Assembly: GCA_015062445.1 (NCBI GenBank)
Contig: SUUQ01000001.1
Span: 183,424 to 247,423 of the forward strand
DNA: 64,000 bases
From: Alphaproteobacteria bacterium
GTDB lineage: Bacteria > Pseudomonadota > Alphaproteobacteria > Rs-D84
Reading direction: 5' to 3'
Position 1 is the stretch's first letter. Every line of letters starts with the position of its first letter. A model generated the notes under the pieces. It was not told the DNA's origin. It saw nothing but the letters and a program-made list of their open reading frames with translations, and did not search any database. The translations under genes were made by a program, and so were the position numbers. This document shows, piece by piece, positions 42,981 to 51,734 of the stretch.

Positions 42981-43082
42981 TTGAAAACTCCATTTTTTTG
43001 TTTGTTTTTTTACAATATCAAATCATAGGTGTTTGTTGTATAGGACTGATTTCAAAAATGATGTATACGCATGAAATCCGGG

Positions 43083-43097
43083 GATTCCTAGGGAATC
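43083..43097. promoter_or_regulatory. Perfect 15-bp palindrome, possible operator
   Basis: GATTCC TAG GGAATC lies 73 bases upstream of the lipoprotein gene start, in the divergent gap with the ferritin-like gene. A symmetric site like this could bind a dimeric regulator, but no regulator is identified. Confidence 0.3.
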
Positions 43098-43169
43098 AAA
43101 CCTGGCGAAATATATATGAATATGGTGTAAAATATCGGTGTACCATCAAGAAAAAAAGGAGAAACAAAA

Positions 43170-43724
43170 ATGAAAAATGGAACAAAAAAAATATCTGTTG
43201 TCGCATCTGTACTGGGGGCAGCAGTATTGTTGAGCGGATGTATGATGGAATGTCCATCAAAAAAACATCATCATAAAAAAACGACTGCATATGCACAGCC
43301 AGTTGAGGTCGTAGAGTCAGATACGATTGTCGTTTATCAGACATATGAAAATGAAGAGTTGAATCATGTCTATGCAAAAATGTATACCCACAGCAGTCGT
43401 GGCGGTGAATCAAAAATGGGCTATATCAAATTCAAGGATACTGAAAATGGTCTGAAAATGACAGTAGATCTGAAGGATATGCGTCCAGGTGTTGTATATA
43501 ATGTAAAACTGTATCAATGTGGGGCATGCCATAATGATGCAAAGTGCTGTAATAATGCAAAAAAATGGGATCTGGATTTGCCATTGCTGCAGGCAGGTGC
43601 CAGTGGCAGACTGGAACAGACATATATGATTCAGGGATTAAATGCGGCACAATTAAATGGTATGAATATCTATCTGGAACGTGATGGTGGATACAAGGCC
43701 GGATGGGGCAAGTTGGAAAAATAG
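43170..43724 (+). CDS. Lipoprotein with SodC-like fold lacking Cu/Zn ligands
   Basis: 184 residues; lipoprotein signal with LLSGC (Cys24) then a His/Lys-rich stretch (KKHHHKKTT). The region from about 90, GYIKFKDTENGLKMTVDLKDMRPG, follows the Cu/Zn superoxide dismutase pattern. Where SodC has GFHIHE copper ligands this protein has VVYNVKLYQ. A Cys-rich insertion (CGACHNDAKCCNN) replaces the usual GDC loop. If the fold assignment is right, it is not a superoxide dismutase but a structural or metal-binding relative. AAAGGAG precedes the start, and a terminator follows. Similarity is judged by eye. Confidence 0.6.
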   Translation: MKNGTKKISVVASVLGAAVLLSGCMMECPSKKHHHKKTTAYAQPVEVVESDTIVVYQTYENEELNHVYAKMYTHSSRGGESKMGYIKFKDTENGLKMTVDLKDMRPGVVYNVKLYQCGACHNDAKCCNNAKKWDLDLPLLQAGASGRLEQTYMIQGLNAAQLNGMNIYLERDGGYKAGWGKLEK

Positions 43725-43735
43725 TATATGTCATA

Positions 43736-43763
43736 AATCCCCGATAAAAACGGGGATTTTTTT
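43736..43763 (+). terminator. Rho-independent terminator
   Basis: AATCCCCG / CGGGGATT stem with an ATAAAAA loop followed by seven T residues, after the lipoprotein gene. Confidence 0.9.
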
Positions 43764-43820
43764 GTTGTTTTGTCTTGTGAATATTTTCCTGTGTGATAGT
43801 ATCTGGTTAAAAGACAGGAA

Positions 43821-45359
43821 ATGAGATTTTATATATTTTCTTTTATCGTATGCGTGGGCTGGGGGACAGGGGCAACAGCACAAATAATCGGGGCAGATGT
43901 CGCAGGTGATACAGTTATCTGGAATCAAAATACCACAGTGAATAATGATGTCAGGGTTATGCCAAATCGACTGGATATTGTACGTTCGATAAACCTGGAA
44001 AATCATGGCGAAATTAATACAGATATTTATGTGTCTGATGAATATAATCTGTATGTCAGAAATACAGGAATATTTAATGCAAATATTGTTTTGGGAAATG
44101 GGGCAAATCTGTATCAAATAATTTCAAATGCAGAACAGATAACACAACTGAATGTGAATGCAGAATATGACATAATTGTTGATGCAACAGATGTTTTGCG
44201 CCTGGTTGATATCGCAAATGTTGCACCAAGCATGGGCAGGGTTGTGCTGGATAATTCAATTCTGGATATAAATGGTGCGCAGGTGGTACATGGGGGTAAT
44301 TGGCAACTGGGTGATGAAGTTATTTTCAAAATAGATAGTCTGGATGATTTGTATGGTCGTGTGATTCTGGAGAATGTTTCTGGAAATGGGCGGGTTATTT
44401 TTCAGACAAGTCAAACAGATGATATGTTCGTTGATGTTGGACGGATTGAAAATAATAACTTGGTTGTGGATAGAGTACGTGAGACAGATTACTATAAAAT
44501 ATTGAAAAATGATGTGGGAACTTTCTTGAATAATATCAGATTGAAAAATCCAGAGGACCGGTTGCTGGGCAGACTGGATGCGGCAGAAAGGCGGGATGAA
44601 ATTCATAATGCATTGTCGAAATCTGTTCGGTTTAATCCAGATTTAATGATTCGGTCGATGCGTGTATTAAGTACGTTTAATACATTTTATAATTTTGGGA
44701 ATAATAATTCCGGGATAAATCTGGATGTTGTTTTGTCTGATGATTTTAATGCCCGTGGTATAAACGCAGGGGTGGATATAAATTGGTCAGATAAATTGAA
44801 TTTTACACTGGGGTTCGGGGCGGGACGGTTGGACTATGCCAGTGGTGTTGATGAATTTGCTGCAGATTATTATACTGTAAATCTGGGGATGGATTATGTT
44901 TATGATGAAAATGTTGTAGTGATGGGGAATCTGGTACTGGGTAAAATGGATACAGATATTGATTCTGTTTTGTATAGCGGCACAGTTTATTCGCAACCAA
45001 GTGTTCTGGGTGGAAATATGCGGTTGGATTTTGGGTACAGATTTTATATTTACGAATCGGGGTACCTTATGCCGATAATTGGTGGCGGGACAGAGATGTA
45101 TTCTGCGGAATCTGTTGATGTAAGTAAAGTTTATGCGCATGCGGGATTTGTTGCAGGATATCAATATCAGATGATGGGGATATTGTATAATCTGTATACA
45201 AAAATAGAAAGCACACCAGATTATGGGGTTGCAATATCTGGCGGTTTGGGGTTCTGGTCAACCTATGACAGGGCAGGTGGATATGCAGAAATTGCCGCCA
45301 TGCATGCGTTTGATGCAGACAGTTATAAACTGTCGGTCGGTGCCAGGATGTGGTTCTGA
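43821..45359 (+). CDS. Autotransporter-like surface protein
   Basis: 512 residues: signal peptide (about 1-20, ending ATAQ). An Asn/Asp/Val/Ile-rich region (about 22-240) with repeated short strands looks like a beta-helical passenger. A helical linker with RLDAAERRDEIHNAL (about 250-270) and a C-terminal barrel of about 230 residues with strong amphipathic strands follow, ending VGARMWF. This is the type V (autotransporter) layout with a small passenger. Role at the surface is unknown. ACAGGAA lies just before the ATG; the promoter is unclear. Confidence 0.75.
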   Translation: MRFYIFSFIVCVGWGTGATAQIIGADVAGDTVIWNQNTTVNNDVRVMPNRLDIVRSINLENHGEINTDIYVSDEYNLYVRNTGIFNANIVLGNGANLYQIISNAEQITQLNVNAEYDIIVDATDVLRLVDIANVAPSMGRVVLDNSILDINGAQVVHGGNWQLGDEVIFKIDSLDDLYGRVILENVSGNGRVIFQTSQTDDMFVDVGRIENNNLVVDRVRETDYYKILKNDVGTFLNNIRLKNPEDRLLGRLDAAERRDEIHNALSKSVRFNPDLMIRSMRVLSTFNTFYNFGNNNSGINLDVVLSDDFNARGINAGVDINWSDKLNFTLGFGAGRLDYASGVDEFAADYYTVNLGMDYVYDENVVVMGNLVLGKMDTDIDSVLYSGTVYSQPSVLGGNMRLDFGYRFYIYESGYLMPIIGGGTEMYSAESVDVSKVYAHAGFVAGYQYQMMGILYNLYTKIESTPDYGVAISGGLGFWSTYDRAGGYAEIAAMHAFDADSYKLSVGARMWF

Positions 45360-45366
45360 GTCAGAT

Positions 45367-46665
45367 TTAATCTGTAAATTTCCCACGCAAGGATGCTTTG
45401 TTTGCAGCTGTGATTTTTATGTCTGCCAGGGCAGGGGCATTTTCGCATGCGGGGACAATACATTGCTGCATAAATGGGGTGCGATATACCAAATGGCGGC
45501 CGGTTTTGTCAGGACCTTCTAGCAGGCACGAGAGTGTTTTATCGATGCAACTGTTGTTAAACTCACGTTGAACTTCGTTCAGGTATGTGTCCAGGCATGC
45601 CAGACGTGCGGCCTTGATGTTTTCTGGGATTTGGTCAGGCATTAATGCCGCCGCAGTATGCGGACGTGGTGAATATTTGAACGAGTAGGAATTAATATAT
45701 TTTATTTGCCGGGCAATGTTCATTGTTTGTTCGAAATCATCGTCTGTCTCGCCAGGAAATCCAACAATAAAGTCTGATGAAATTTGGATGTCAGGACGGG
45801 CAATTTTTAACTTGCGAATGATATCTGTGTACAGTTCTAATGAATATGGACGATTCATGCGGGTCAGAATATTCTGAGAGCCACTTTGAATCGGCATGTT
45901 CAAAAATGGTAACAGTTTTGGTTCGGTTCTGAACATATCAATCAAGTCGTCGGTCATTTCTGTTGGATAACTGGATGTGAAACGTATACGCATGATTTCT
46001 GGGATTTTTGCAGCTTCACGTATCAAATCAGACAGGCGATATGTGTGCCCGTTTTCATCGGTGTATTTATACCCATTTACGTTCTGACCCAAAAAGCAGA
46101 TTTCAATCGCACCAGTTTTTGCCGCATGAATTGTGTCGTGGACACAGTCATTAAATGGACGTGATAATTCACGACCACGGGTATAGGGAACAATGCAATA
46201 TGTGCAGACGTGATTGCAGCCCTCTTGGATTGGAATATAGGCCACACGTGGGGATTTCTCCATCTGGGGCAGTTCGTCAAACTTTTCCAGTCCGCCCAGG
46301 TCAATGTTCAATAATTTGGCATCTGGGTTTTCCAGAATCTGGGGCAGTTTATGATAACTTTGTGGTCCCAAAACAAAATTCAAATCGGGGATACGGCGAA
46401 ACGCAGTTGCACCCGCTTCACGGGCGACACAGCCAACAATGCCGAACAGGGCAGATGGCTTTTTAGCACGTCTGATACGTCCCAGGGCAGAAAAAACTTT
46501 ATCGGTTGCCTTGGCACGGACAGCGCAGGTGTTCAGTATGATGATGTCTGCGTCTGAAACATCGTCTGTACGCATGAATCCGTGGTGTTCCAGCATGGCA
46601 GCAATGCGCCAACCATCGTATACATTCATTTGACAGCCAAAGGTTTGAATAAAGAATTTTTTCAT
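45367..46665 (-). CDS. miaB: tRNA-2-methylthio-N6-dimethylallyladenosine synthase MiaB
   Basis: 432 residues. An N-terminal MTTase domain with TFGCQMNVYD, NTCAVRAKA and GIVGCVAREAG supplies three Cys for one Fe-S cluster. A radical SAM core with GCNHVCTYCIVPYTRGRE (CxxxCxxC) and a C-terminal TRAM domain follow. MiaB adds the methylthio group to A37 of tRNAs reading U-starting codons, a group that includes tRNA-Phe, encoded 2 kb away. It needs two 4Fe-4S clusters, supplied by the SUF proteins. Followed upstream on the same strand by two small genes and gatB. Confidence 0.95.
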   Translation of the reverse strand: MKKFFIQTFGCQMNVYDGWRIAAMLEHHGFMRTDDVSDADIIILNTCAVRAKATDKVFSALGRIRRAKKPSALFGIVGCVAREAGATAFRRIPDLNFVLGPQSYHKLPQILENPDAKLLNIDLGGLEKFDELPQMEKSPRVAYIPIQEGCNHVCTYCIVPYTRGRELSRPFNDCVHDTIHAAKTGAIEICFLGQNVNGYKYTDENGHTYRLSDLIREAAKIPEIMRIRFTSSYPTEMTDDLIDMFRTEPKLLPFLNMPIQSGSQNILTRMNRPYSLELYTDIIRKLKIARPDIQISSDFIVGFPGETDDDFEQTMNIARQIKYINSYSFKYSPRPHTAAALMPDQIPENIKAARLACLDTYLNEVQREFNNSCIDKTLSCLLEGPDKTGRHLVYRTPFMQQCIVPACENAPALADIKITAANKASLRGKFTD

Positions 46666-46676
46666 TTGTGTTGTTC

Positions 46677-46859
46677 TTATTTATGTTTTGTGCGTTCGCA
46701 ACGTATGCGTTTGAATCGCATTGCATGAATTTTGTTCATGGCACGAAGTGCGTAATTTATACGATGTTGTAGTTCACGACTGCGTATGCGAGAACGTGCC
46801 ATGTCGGTTTCAAGGATTTTTATCAATCTGGCAAATGCCGCGGCATCATTTATGTCCAT
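46677..46859 (-). CDS. Small basic hypothetical protein
   Basis: 60 residues, helical and very basic (MARSRIRSRELQHRINYALRAMNKIHAMRFKRIRCERTKHK). No family is recognised; it could bind RNA or DNA by charge. It lies 11 bases before miaB and two bases after the 69-residue gene, with tight spacing typical of an operon gatB - small genes - miaB. Confidence 0.5.
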   Translation of the reverse strand: MDINDAAAFARLIKILETDMARSRIRSRELQHRINYALRAMNKIHAMRFKRIRCERTKHK

Positions 46860-46861
46860 GA

Positions 46862-47071
46862 TTATTTACTTTGGGTATGATTCGCACGGATTTTGGTTGC
46901 TTTGATAGACTGCAGACGGGCCTGGGCCGCATTGTATGCAGCGGCGGCATATTTTTTTTGGTCTGGTAACTGGATTTCATTGTCAGGTATTTCAACGTCA
47001 GGTATTTCAACCAATCCGTATTTTACACCCAAAATTGGATCGTTTTCAATGATTGTAAGTACTTTTGCCAT
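46862..47071 (-). CDS. Small hypothetical protein
   Basis: 69 residues with a repeated EIPD pattern (LVEIPDVEIPDNEIQLPDQ) followed by an Ala-rich helix. AAAGGA lies eight bases before the ATG. Located between gatB and the 60-residue gene on the same strand. No function can be assigned. Confidence 0.55.
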   Translation of the reverse strand: MAKVLTIIENDPILGVKYGLVEIPDVEIPDNEIQLPDQKKYAAAAYNAAQARLQSIKATKIRANHTQSK

Positions 47072-47088
47072 GTTTCATCCTTTTTTTG

Positions 47089-48609
47089 TTATGATAATTT
47101 TTTACGCAAGATTTCGTTTACAACGGCTGGGTTGGCGGTGCCACCTGTTTTCTTCATGACGTTGCCAACAAAGAATCCCAGCAGGCCAACTTTGCCAGAT
47201 TTATATTGTTCAACCTGGGATGGGTTGGCGGCGATTACTTCGTCAATAATGGCCTGGATTGCGCCGGTGTCGGTCATTTGTTTCATACCGAATTTGTCTG
47301 CGATTTCACGTGGTGTGCCGCTTTCGCCATCCAGCATTTTAATAAAGATTTCTTTGGCCTGTTTACCGTTGATTGTGTTTTCACCAATCATGTCGACAAG
47401 TTCGGCCAGGTCGGATGGTGTGATGATACGCATTTCATCAATTATGCCTGATTTTTCATTTTTTGCATCCCAGTTTTCGGGGTGGGCAAATAATTCAGAT
47501 ATCATCCAGTTGGCAATCGATTTTGCATTTTCTTTCTTGCCATTTACAGCCGTGTCAAACCAGTGTGATATGTCAACGGTTTCAGTAAGTCTTGCTGCAT
47601 CGTATTCAGACAGCCCAAATTCATGCATATAGCGGGTACGTGTCGCAGATGGCAGTTCGGGCATGGTGTTGCGTATACGTTCGATTTGTTCATCTGTGAT
47701 TTCAATCGGCAGCAGGTCTGGATCCGGGAAATAGCGATAATCCAGTGCATCTTCTTTGGAACGCATGACAGATGTTGTGCCTTCGCCCTGGTTATAACGC
47801 ATTGTGTCTTGGGTGACGGTGCCACCATTTTCATAGATTTCGATTTGACGGCGTGCCTCGTACTCGATGGCGTTTTTAATGAATTTGAACGACACCATGT
47901 TTTTGGTTTCGGTGCGGGTGCGGAATTTAGTGTCGCCCACAGGACGGACAGAAACATTGACGTCTGCACGCATGGAACCTTCCTCCATGTTGGCACGTGA
48001 TACACCCAGGGCACGGGCAATTTCACGGATTTCACGCAGGTAACGTTCTGCTTCGTCCGGGGATGAAATATAAGAATTGTTTTCCGGATTTTTTGTGTCC
48101 AGGAATGTCACAATTTCCAGCAGGGCAACACCTGTGCGGTTATAGTCTGCAAAGGATTTTGTCGGATGAACATCGTGCTTTAATTTTCCTGCGTCTTGTT
48201 CCAGGTGGGCACGTTCGATAAATATCTTTTTAGGGTTGCCGTCATCACCCATGATTTCAACCCAGCCACGACCAACAACAGGTGGTTCATCGGCAGGTTG
48301 CGAAATCTGATAGCCCTGGGGCAGGTCAGGATAAAAATACTGTTTACGTGCAAAGCGACTGTGGCGGGAAATTTCTGCGTTTATTCCCAAACCAAACTTA
48401 ATCGCCTGGTCAACACAATATTTGTTTAATACCGGCAACATACCGGGCATCGCAACGTCAACCATTGATACCTGGGTGTTGGGCGCAACAGTCGGATTAT
48501 AATCTGCAGATGCACCGCTGAATAATTTCGATTCAGACAGTACCTCGATATGGGTTTCCAGTCCAATTACTAATTCCCAATCACACGTTTTGCCTTTTAT
48601 TGTAAACAT
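47089..48609 (-). CDS. gatB: Aspartyl/glutamyl-tRNA amidotransferase subunit B
   Basis: 506 residues. WELVIGLETHIEVL and the KQYFYPDLPQGYQISQ motif mark the kinase-like core that phosphorylates the misacylated Glu or Asp. DYRYFPDPDLLPIEIT and the C-terminal YqeY-like helical tail complete GatB. With GatA and GatC it converts Glu-tRNA-Gln and/or Asp-tRNA-Asn to the amide. It is separated from gatA by tRNA-Phe on the opposite strand, so gatB has its own transcription start. Confidence 0.96.
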   Translation of the reverse strand: MFTIKGKTCDWELVIGLETHIEVLSESKLFSGASADYNPTVAPNTQVSMVDVAMPGMLPVLNKYCVDQAIKFGLGINAEISRHSRFARKQYFYPDLPQGYQISQPADEPPVVGRGWVEIMGDDGNPKKIFIERAHLEQDAGKLKHDVHPTKSFADYNRTGVALLEIVTFLDTKNPENNSYISSPDEAERYLREIREIARALGVSRANMEEGSMRADVNVSVRPVGDTKFRTRTETKNMVSFKFIKNAIEYEARRQIEIYENGGTVTQDTMRYNQGEGTTSVMRSKEDALDYRYFPDPDLLPIEITDEQIERIRNTMPELPSATRTRYMHEFGLSEYDAARLTETVDISHWFDTAVNGKKENAKSIANWMISELFAHPENWDAKNEKSGIIDEMRIITPSDLAELVDMIGENTINGKQAKEIFIKMLDGESGTPREIADKFGMKQMTDTGAIQAIIDEVIAANPSQVEQYKSGKVGLLGFFVGNVMKKTGGTANPAVVNEILRKKLS

Positions 48610-48623
48610 TTTTTCTTTTTCCC

Positions 48624-48652
48624 TTGCTTTTTTGTTTTTTGTATCTTATTAT
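48624..48652 (+). promoter_or_regulatory. Promoter of tRNA-Phe
   Basis: TTGCTT (48624-48629) and TATTAT (48647-48652) with a 17-base spacer, 13 bases before the mature tRNA. Confidence 0.6.
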
Positions 48653-48664
48653 TGGTCCCGCGTT

Positions 48665-48740
48665 GGCTAGGTAGCTCAGTTGGTAGAGCAAGGGACTGAA
48701 AATCCCTGTGTCGGCGGTTCGATTCCGTCCCTAGCCACCA
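48665..48740 (+). tRNA. tRNA-Phe (anticodon GAA)
   Basis: 76 nt with encoded CCA. Acceptor GGCTAGG / CCTAGCC, D-arm AGCTCAGTTGGTAGAGC, anticodon stem AGGGA / TCCCT around loop CTGAAAA (GAA), T-arm GGTTCGATTCC. It lies on the plus strand between the minus-strand gatA and gatB genes. A weak GGCCG / CGGTC hairpin with a T run follows at about 48753-48778. Confidence 0.96.
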
Positions 48741-48777
48741 GTTTTATTTCTAATGCGGCCGTTTTTACGGTCATTTT

Positions 48778-50244
48778 TTATTTCCCTATTATTGTTGTTG
48801 GGCGGTTGTCAATACCGGCCACAGTTTCAATATGCTTGGCCAATTGCAGAACACGCATGTCATCAAAGCGGCGACCCACAACCTGGATGCCCAATGGCAG
48901 ACCGTTTGTGGCAAGTCCCGCTGGAACACTGCATGCAGGTATACCCGCCAGGTTCATCGCAACGGTAAATAAATCCAATGCATAGTATTCCAATGGCGAC
49001 AGGTCAGATGCCAAAGACATGGCTGTGCCCGCAGACGATGGACAGATAATTAAATCGCACTGTTCAAAGGCAGAATTAAAACTGTCTGCAATCATGCGGC
49101 GAACACGGGCGGCCTGCATAAAGTATACATCGTATGATTCACTGCTGAGTACTGCTGTGCCGATAATCATACGGCGTTTGACTTCGTCACCAAAGCCGGC
49201 GGCACGTGTCTTTTTGAATGTGTCATAGATATCACGACCTTCGATGCGCAGACCATAACGCATGCCGTCATAGCGGGCCAGGTTGGACGAGGCCTCGGCC
49301 GGGGCGATGATATAGTATGCCGCCAATGCATCCAGGATGTTTGGAATAGAAACTTCGATTATTTCTGCGCCCATGGATTTAAGGTCGCAAATGCGTTTTT
49401 CAAACAAAGATTTCATGTCGTCTGAAACTTTGACGTCTGCAAATTCTTTGATTATGCCAACACGTAATTTTTTACCGTTGCCCAATATTGGTTCCAGTGG
49501 GGCAGTGCAGGTAAAACCGTTTTTGCTGCTTGTCGAATCTTTTTCGTCATGACCCGCCATCGCAGATAATACCATGGCGGTATCATCAACTGTGCGTGCA
49601 ATTGGGCCGGGGGTGTCCAAACTGGATGCAAATGCAACGCAACCCCAACGTGAACACAGGCCATATGTGGGCTTCATACCAACCAGGCCCGTTATCGCAG
49701 ATGGAAAACGAATCGAACCGCCTGTGTCTGTTCCGGTTGCCGCCAATGCCAAACCACCCGCCACAGCAGAGGTTGAACCGCCCGATGAGCCACCGGCCGT
49801 TAAACGTTTTTCCAATTGCCATGGATTAACAGGGGCACCAAAGAAACTGGTCTTGCTGAATGTGCCCATGGCGAATTCGTCCAGGTTTGCCTTGCCCAAT
49901 AATACGGTGCCGGCATCAATAAATTTCTGGGATACGGTGGATTCATATTCTGGGATGAAATTTTCCAGCATGCGTGATGCCGCCGTTGTACGAATGCCGC
50001 GTGTGGCAAATAAATCCTTCATCGCAATTGGAATGCCATCCAAGGGCAGGGTATCACCCGCCGCACGGCGTGCATCAGATGCCGCCGCATCCGCCATGGC
50101 GCGCTCGGGTGTTACAGTGATATAGCAATTCAGGTCCGCACCATATTTTTCAATTCTATCCAGATAGGCACGTGTTAATTCCACTGCACTGATTTCACGG
50201 TTGTTTAATTTTTTTAATGCTTCTGTTAAAGTCAGGTTTATCAT
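48778..50244 (-). CDS. gatA: Aspartyl/glutamyl-tRNA amidotransferase subunit A
   Basis: 488 residues, amidase-signature enzyme with the Ser-cisSer-Lys triad: Lys76 (IAMKDLF), cis-Ser in GGSSGGS (153-154) and nucleophile Ser177 (TDTGGSIRFPS). It hydrolyses glutamine to supply ammonia to GatB. Its usual partner gatC is upstream on the same strand, but three small genes (50252-51399) lie between, which is unusual. ORF end overlaps the weak terminator of tRNA-Phe. Confidence 0.97.
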   Translation of the reverse strand: MINLTLTEALKKLNNREISAVELTRAYLDRIEKYGADLNCYITVTPERAMADAAASDARRAAGDTLPLDGIPIAMKDLFATRGIRTTAASRMLENFIPEYESTVSQKFIDAGTVLLGKANLDEFAMGTFSKTSFFGAPVNPWQLEKRLTAGGSSGGSTSAVAGGLALAATGTDTGGSIRFPSAITGLVGMKPTYGLCSRWGCVAFASSLDTPGPIARTVDDTAMVLSAMAGHDEKDSTSSKNGFTCTAPLEPILGNGKKLRVGIIKEFADVKVSDDMKSLFEKRICDLKSMGAEIIEVSIPNILDALAAYYIIAPAEASSNLARYDGMRYGLRIEGRDIYDTFKKTRAAGFGDEVKRRMIIGTAVLSSESYDVYFMQAARVRRMIADSFNSAFEQCDLIICPSSAGTAMSLASDLSPLEYYALDLFTVAMNLAGIPACSVPAGLATNGLPLGIQVVGRRFDDMRVLQLAKHIETVAGIDNRPTTIIGK

Positions 50245-50251
50245 TGTCGTT

Positions 50252-50527
50252 CTATCTTTGGTTGGTTAATATTTTTGTTAAAAAATCTGTGCGCACAACG
50301 TTTGTTAAATAACAATAATCGTTTACAATAATTCGTGGTGTGACATCAACATGGGTGCCTGTTTTGAATGTGTATTGGCCAGTCGATGGTGAAATAACAC
50401 CAATCTTTTTGTCGGGCTGTTCCAATGAATAATATATTTCCAGTTGCATTGCAGAATTAGAACTGAGGCATTTGTTAAAACGACTGTCCAGTGGAGTTAT
50501 GGATATTTGCTTGTCAATTGTTTGCAT
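50252..50527 (-). CDS. Hypothetical protein inside the gat operon
   Basis: 91 residues from ATG 50527. It has short beta-rich segments (QISITPLDSRFNKCL, YYSLEQPDKKIGVISPSTGQYTFKT, TPRIIVNDYCYL). No family is recognised. A single base separates it from the stop of the upstream 157-residue gene, and seven bases separate it from gatA, so it should be co-transcribed with both. Confidence 0.5.
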   Translation of the reverse strand: MQTIDKQISITPLDSRFNKCLSSNSAMQLEIYYSLEQPDKKIGVISPSTGQYTFKTGTHVDVTPRIIVNDYCYLTNVVRTDFLTKILTNQR

Positions 50528-50528
50528 G

Positions 50529-51002
50529 TTATTTAACCTTTTGTTTGCCATAGTACTGGGGAAACAAGGTTGCCCCAACTGTTTTGCACATGAATTCATC
50601 GCGACATTTGCCAGTGGCCAGTGTTTTGTGGCAGAGCATAAGTTTTTGTAGTGCAGAATCTGGTGTTTGTGTTGTACATTTGCATTTTACTGGGGTGGTA
50701 AAATCAGAATGTATGCATAAACTTAGTTGCGAATTGATATATGGGCTGGATTTACAAAAATTTAAAAACGATTTCATGGTTTTGAAATTTTTACGATGTT
50801 TGTCGTAATTGTATGTCGTGGCAGAAAAATCTGTTACCATGTATCCCCAACAAAAGTCAGATGGGAATGGATGAGCATTCAAGGTTTTTATTAAGTTAAT
50901 TGCAGTATCAAATGATATTGCCCCCCCCAGTGCGTATGGTGCAAATTGTACCATGTCGGGGTGAGATTGGTGACCCATGTAGGTTTGAATTTTTTGCTGC
51001 AT
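50529..51002 (-). CDS. Hypothetical protein, paralogue of the neighbouring gene
   Basis: 157 residues from ATG 51002. The last 34 residues, with TGKCRDEFMCKTVGATLFPQYYGKQKVK-type composition (GKCRDE near 133 and LFPxYYxKQKVK at the end), match the C-terminus of the next gene upstream (51004-51399). Seven to eight Cys occur in the C-terminal half, including CKC. Not recognised as any known family. Sits in the gatC-gatA interval with one-base spacing to both neighbours. Confidence 0.55.
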   Translation of the reverse strand: MQQKIQTYMGHQSHPDMVQFAPYALGGAISFDTAINLIKTLNAHPFPSDFCWGYMVTDFSATTYNYDKHRKNFKTMKSFLNFCKSSPYINSQLSLCIHSDFTTPVKCKCTTQTPDSALQKLMLCHKTLATGKCRDEFMCKTVGATLFPQYYGKQKVK

Positions 51003-51003
51003 T

Positions 51004-51399
51004 TTATTTAACCTTTTGTTTATTGTAAAATAGGGGAAACAATACCGATGCAAATTTTTTTACCAAATATTCATCCCGGCATTTACCGTATGCAATGTTT
51101 CGAATGCATTCGTTCGGTGGACATTTACGGGAATTGCGAAATGTCAGAAAAAATTCCGCATAATTTTCTGGTTGTACAGTGTGGCCGTGCTTCTCGTGGT
51201 CAACGTACATTGTGGTGTTAACACCATAAATAAGCTGGGCATACATGCTGTACAGACAACTGGTTTCGGGGATCGTGGTTCGAGATATATCCTGAATCAA
51301 TTGGGTTAGTGTTGCATATGAATATGGACTGCAACTGATTGATGAACCTTGGGTATTTCTTTCTTTGAAAGTAAGGGTAAAAGTATCTGTTTTGTTCAT
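51004..51399 (-). CDS. Hypothetical protein, paralogue of the neighbouring gene
   Basis: 131 residues from ATG 51399, chosen because GGAG lies seven bases upstream; ATG 51411 overlaps gatC more. Its C-terminus (YGKCRDEYLVKKFASVLFPLFYNKQKVK pattern) is clearly related to that of the 157-residue gene downstream, so the pair arose by duplication. The middle has YSMYAQLIYGVN and a Cys/Pro-rich stretch (RKCPPNEC). Function unknown. Starts one base after the gatC stop. Confidence 0.55.
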   Translation of the reverse strand: MNKTDTFTLTFKERNTQGSSISCSPYSYATLTQLIQDISRTTIPETSCLYSMYAQLIYGVNTTMYVDHEKHGHTVQPENYAEFFLTFRNSRKCPPNECIRNIAYGKCRDEYLVKKFASVLFPLFYNKQKVK

Positions 51400-51400
51400 T

Positions 51401-51697
51401 TTATTCTCCATCCATAACCTTAGGTACTGCGAAATAGCCACGTGATGTGCCAGCATTGTCGGGCGTGTTTGCCAAAACCAAATCACGTATGTTGCCATCG
51501 GTTACAACGTCATCACGCATTGGTAATTTATGCTCGGACGGGTTTAATAATGGGGTAAGGCCCGTTGTGTCAATTTGTTGCAGTTTGTCCAGCCAGTCAA
51601 CGACCGAGTCAATGTTCATTTCAGCCAATTTTTCATCAGATATTTCAATCTTGACCAGGTCGGCGAATTTCTGTAATTGTTGCTTGCTAAATGCCAT
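51401..51697 (-). CDS. gatC: Aspartyl/glutamyl-tRNA amidotransferase subunit C
   Basis: 98 residues from ATG 51697 (AGGA upstream). Two N-terminal helices (FADLVKIEISDEKLAEM, VVDWLDKLQQIDT) are followed by the GatC extended region LTPLLNPSEHKLPMRDDVV, which wraps around GatA. Typical GatC length. It is the first gene of the operon gatC - three small genes - gatA. Divergent from ruvX. Confidence 0.93.
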   Translation of the reverse strand: MAFSKQQLQKFADLVKIEISDEKLAEMNIDSVVDWLDKLQQIDTTGLTPLLNPSEHKLPMRDDVVTDGNIRDLVLANTPDNAGTSRGYFAVPKVMDGE

Positions 51698-51734
51698 TTT
51701 CAATCCTATATTTATAAAGTAAAGGAATTATACA

